From NCBI GenBank assembly GCA_910592005.1, contig CAJVPP010000308.1, positions 1-36,556 of the forward strand: 36,556 nt of DNA. The letters run 5' to 3'. The first letter of the stretch is position 1, and every line of letters starts with the position of its first letter. The position numbers and the translations under genes were made by a program. The notes below the pieces were generated by a model. The model saw only the letters and a list, made by a program, of their open reading frames with translations. It was not told where the DNA came from and made no database searches. Positions 34,339 through 36,556 of this stretch are shown one piece after another. This DNA is from Funneliformis mosseae. Its lineage: Eukaryota > Glomeromycota > Glomeromycetes > Glomerales > Glomeraceae.

Positions 34339-36035
34339 TAAGCAATTAACTTTTTAAAACTATAATTCTTTCTTGCACTAAGTGTGTTTTTTAAGAAATT
34401 TTAAAAGCTTAATTAGTTTATTATATCATACTCATATGAACAAATCCTATTAATGACATTATTTTTTTATAGTTAATATATAATTTACAATCTACAACAA
34501 AAAACTCCTAAATGTTATGTAAAACAAGCTTTTATTTAATAATCAGTCATATGTAATAATAATATTATGTGAAGAAGGAATTTTTTTCTCTTTTTTTCTC
34601 TTTCAATTAAAGGTAGTTATTTTCTTTACATAAAAGATATTTATTTATTCTATAATTAAAGCAGAATTATTTTAGCATTTATCATATATTTACTTTTAAC
34701 TTCACTAATTATTATTTAAATAGTTAAGCAATTAATAAGAATTTAATTAATATATAGTATATAATCAGAATTATATTTTTATTTATTGTACCTAAAAAAT
34801 AAATAAAATTATATATATAGAAAAATTCTAAGCTAAATTAAAAGTTCATCTTATTATTATTATATTTAATTATTTGTTAAATCTCATTAATATGTTATAT
34901 TAAATTAAATAGAATTTTAAATTTAATTCTTTCACATTCTTTTTAATTATTTCAATAAATTATCTATAATAATTATTTTTTTAATTATTAATTTATTAAT
35001 TACCATCTTAATAATTATCTATAAATTTTTAATAATATTAAAATTTGAATTATTTGATAATTAATTAATAATTTTAAATATTATTTAAAAGAAATTTTTA
35101 TTAAAATCCAATACCTTTTTATTTTATTTTTAAAAGATTTTTAAATAAATTTCTTATTAAGTATTTATTTATAAAAAGAAGAAATTTAACTTGAATTTTA
35201 GCTGAAATATTTTATGTATAAACTTTATAAAAATATTAAATCATAAGTTTATAAATTTACTAATTTTATAAAATACTTTTTAAATATTAAAATATTTTAA
35301 ATATGATTTTATTAATAAAAAAACTTATTTTCAATTTTGATTATAAAATTTAATTGTAAATTTTATATTATATTATTATGAAAAGTTATAAAATATTAAT
35401 TTATTAAAGATTATGAAGTTTTTTAAGTATTATTTTTTATTTACATTTAAGTTACTTAGTTTTTAAATTAAAAATAATTTATTTATATATTTTTATATAA
35501 AAATATTTATAAATTAATAATATAAAAATTTTATTTTTTAAAATAATAATATTTTTTTAAAAAAAATTTTTTAATTTATTTAAAAATATTTTAAGTTTAT
35601 AATATAAATACTAATAAGTAAAATAAAAGTTATTTTATATAAATCTTTAATATTATAAATTTTATTTATCATTAAATTATTATAATAGTTTAATGTTATT
35701 TTAATATAAAATAAGATTTAATAATTTTAATATAAAATTATTAAATATAATAATTTAATTAATAAAAAAAATTATAATTTAAATTTTAGTTTAATTACTT
35801 TTATATTACTAATACCTACATTTTAAAATTATTATAATTAATATCATATAATAATATAATTATATATATCATATAGTCTTAAAATAAATATTTTAATTTT
35901 TAATATTATCTAAATAAGTATCTCTTAAAAGTAAAAAAATATTATTATCCTATTATTATATATATTATTATAAATATTATCATAATTACTATTATTAATG
36001 TCAGAAATTTCTAATTCTTTATATTGTCATATAAA
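34339..36035. other. Third A/T desert, no gene seen
   Basis: Nearly pure A/T from about 34620 onward with stops in all frames. It leads into the pogo fossil at the right edge. Confidence 0.55.
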
Positions 36036-36039
36036 TTAT

Positions 36040-36556
36040 CTAAAAATTTGTTATAGAATAACTTATAAAAAAATTAATGATAATTTTATTAGATATACCT
36101 TTTTAAAACATTTTACCTAATTACAAATATTATTATATTTAGCATATCTAAGATTTCCTATAAAAGTATCTTTAGTATTATCAGCTACCATTCATAAATT
36201 CTATTCTTTATAAAGATTATTTTTAAATAATTTGTTAATAGTAATATCAAATGGTTAGCATATATTTATTAAACCATTCAAATAATCACTAAATCAATAT
36301 TACTATTATTCAATTTTTCTTTCACAGATATTTTTAAATATCTTAAAAAAATTATAAACAAACATTATCCATACTATAGATTAATTATTCTTAAAATAAT
36401 TGATATATTTTATCATCAATTTCATATTTATTCATCTGTTATCTTAAAATTAAACTTCTATATCAATAGAAATTTGCTTATCACAATTTATCTTTTTTTC
36501 TTTAAATATATATATTAGTAGCAGTTTACTTCTATTTATATATAAAAATTGTTAAA
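36040..36556 (-). pseudogene. Decayed pogo/Tigger-type DDE transposase, C-terminal part, cut by window end
   Basis: On the minus strand, 36324-36280 reads VKEKLNNSNIDLVII, and after a frameshift 36275-36205 reads GLINIC, stop, PFDITINKLFKDNL. This is the decayed form of the DDE_1 block that normally reads GGLTSxxQPLD followed by NKPFKD. Further on, GNLRYAKYNNICN, stop, VK corresponds to the NLRxAxxxxVCNWV tail. SIVWIMF near 36380 fits the VWDMF strand, where the catalytic Asp has become Ile or lies in a shifted frame. Stops and frameshifts throughout make it inactive. The N-terminal HTH part would lie beyond the window. Family assigned by memory of DDE_1 proteins. Confidence 0.65.

Noticed and set aside
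1..36556. CRISPR array, prokaryotic operon, tRNA or rRNA genes
   Set aside because: No regular repeat-spacer pattern, no ribosome-binding sites, and no tRNA T-loop or rRNA core sequence noticed; the genes have spliceosomal introns.

Overview
This is eukaryotic nuclear DNA, very AT-rich, with intron-dense genes (mostly short GT-AG introns of about 60-110 bases) set in near-pure A/T blocks that hold decayed transposons. Gene content and repeat style fit an arbuscular mycorrhizal fungus (Glomeromycotina, Rhizophagus-like): a MATA-HMG-type HMG-box gene, a fungal SAM-dependent methyltransferase, a divergent TRP-like channel, and Crypton/DUF3504, Tc1/mariner, pogo and Copia-type remains. The assignment is by recognition, without any database search.

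Layout. 1-980: short degenerate repeats. 978-2316: fossil Crypton-type tyrosine recombinase. 2317-8900: A/T desert containing one LTR plus primer-binding-site relic (about 6851-7205). 8981-10440: repeat debris. 10462-11725 (+): four-exon methyltransferase. 12182-13089 (-): four-exon thymine-DNA-glycosylase-like gene, tail to tail with it. 13380-15370: higher-GC decayed coding debris, mostly minus strand. 15700-17500: second A/T desert. 17523-17792: hairpin-type repeats. 19859-20698 (+): intronless HMG-box gene. 21712-23887 (+): PIG-S, eight exons. 24259-26300 (+): mitochondrial malonyl-CoA:ACP transacylase, eleven exons including one of 9 bases. 26944-27401 (-): three-exon CsbD-like small protein. 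28303-28869 (-): likely pseudogene. 29224-30232 (+): Tc1/mariner fossil. 31537-33600 (+): six-transmembrane TRP-like channel with a frame break. 34291-34338: near-perfect palindrome. 36040-36556 (-): pogo/Tigger fossil running off the window.

The live genes are unrelated housekeeping or regulatory genes: GPI-anchor transfer in the ER, mitochondrial type II fatty-acid synthesis, transcription, stress protein, ion channel. I see no operon-like or defence-like multi-gene system. The most unusual points are (i) a TDG-family protein whose catalytic Asn motif is replaced, (ii) three transposase fossils whose lesions look almost entirely like C-to-T or G-to-A transitions, and (iii) a 9-base microexon in a conserved enzyme. 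Gene models were built by hand from splice consensus, phase and family motifs; exon edges are predictions.
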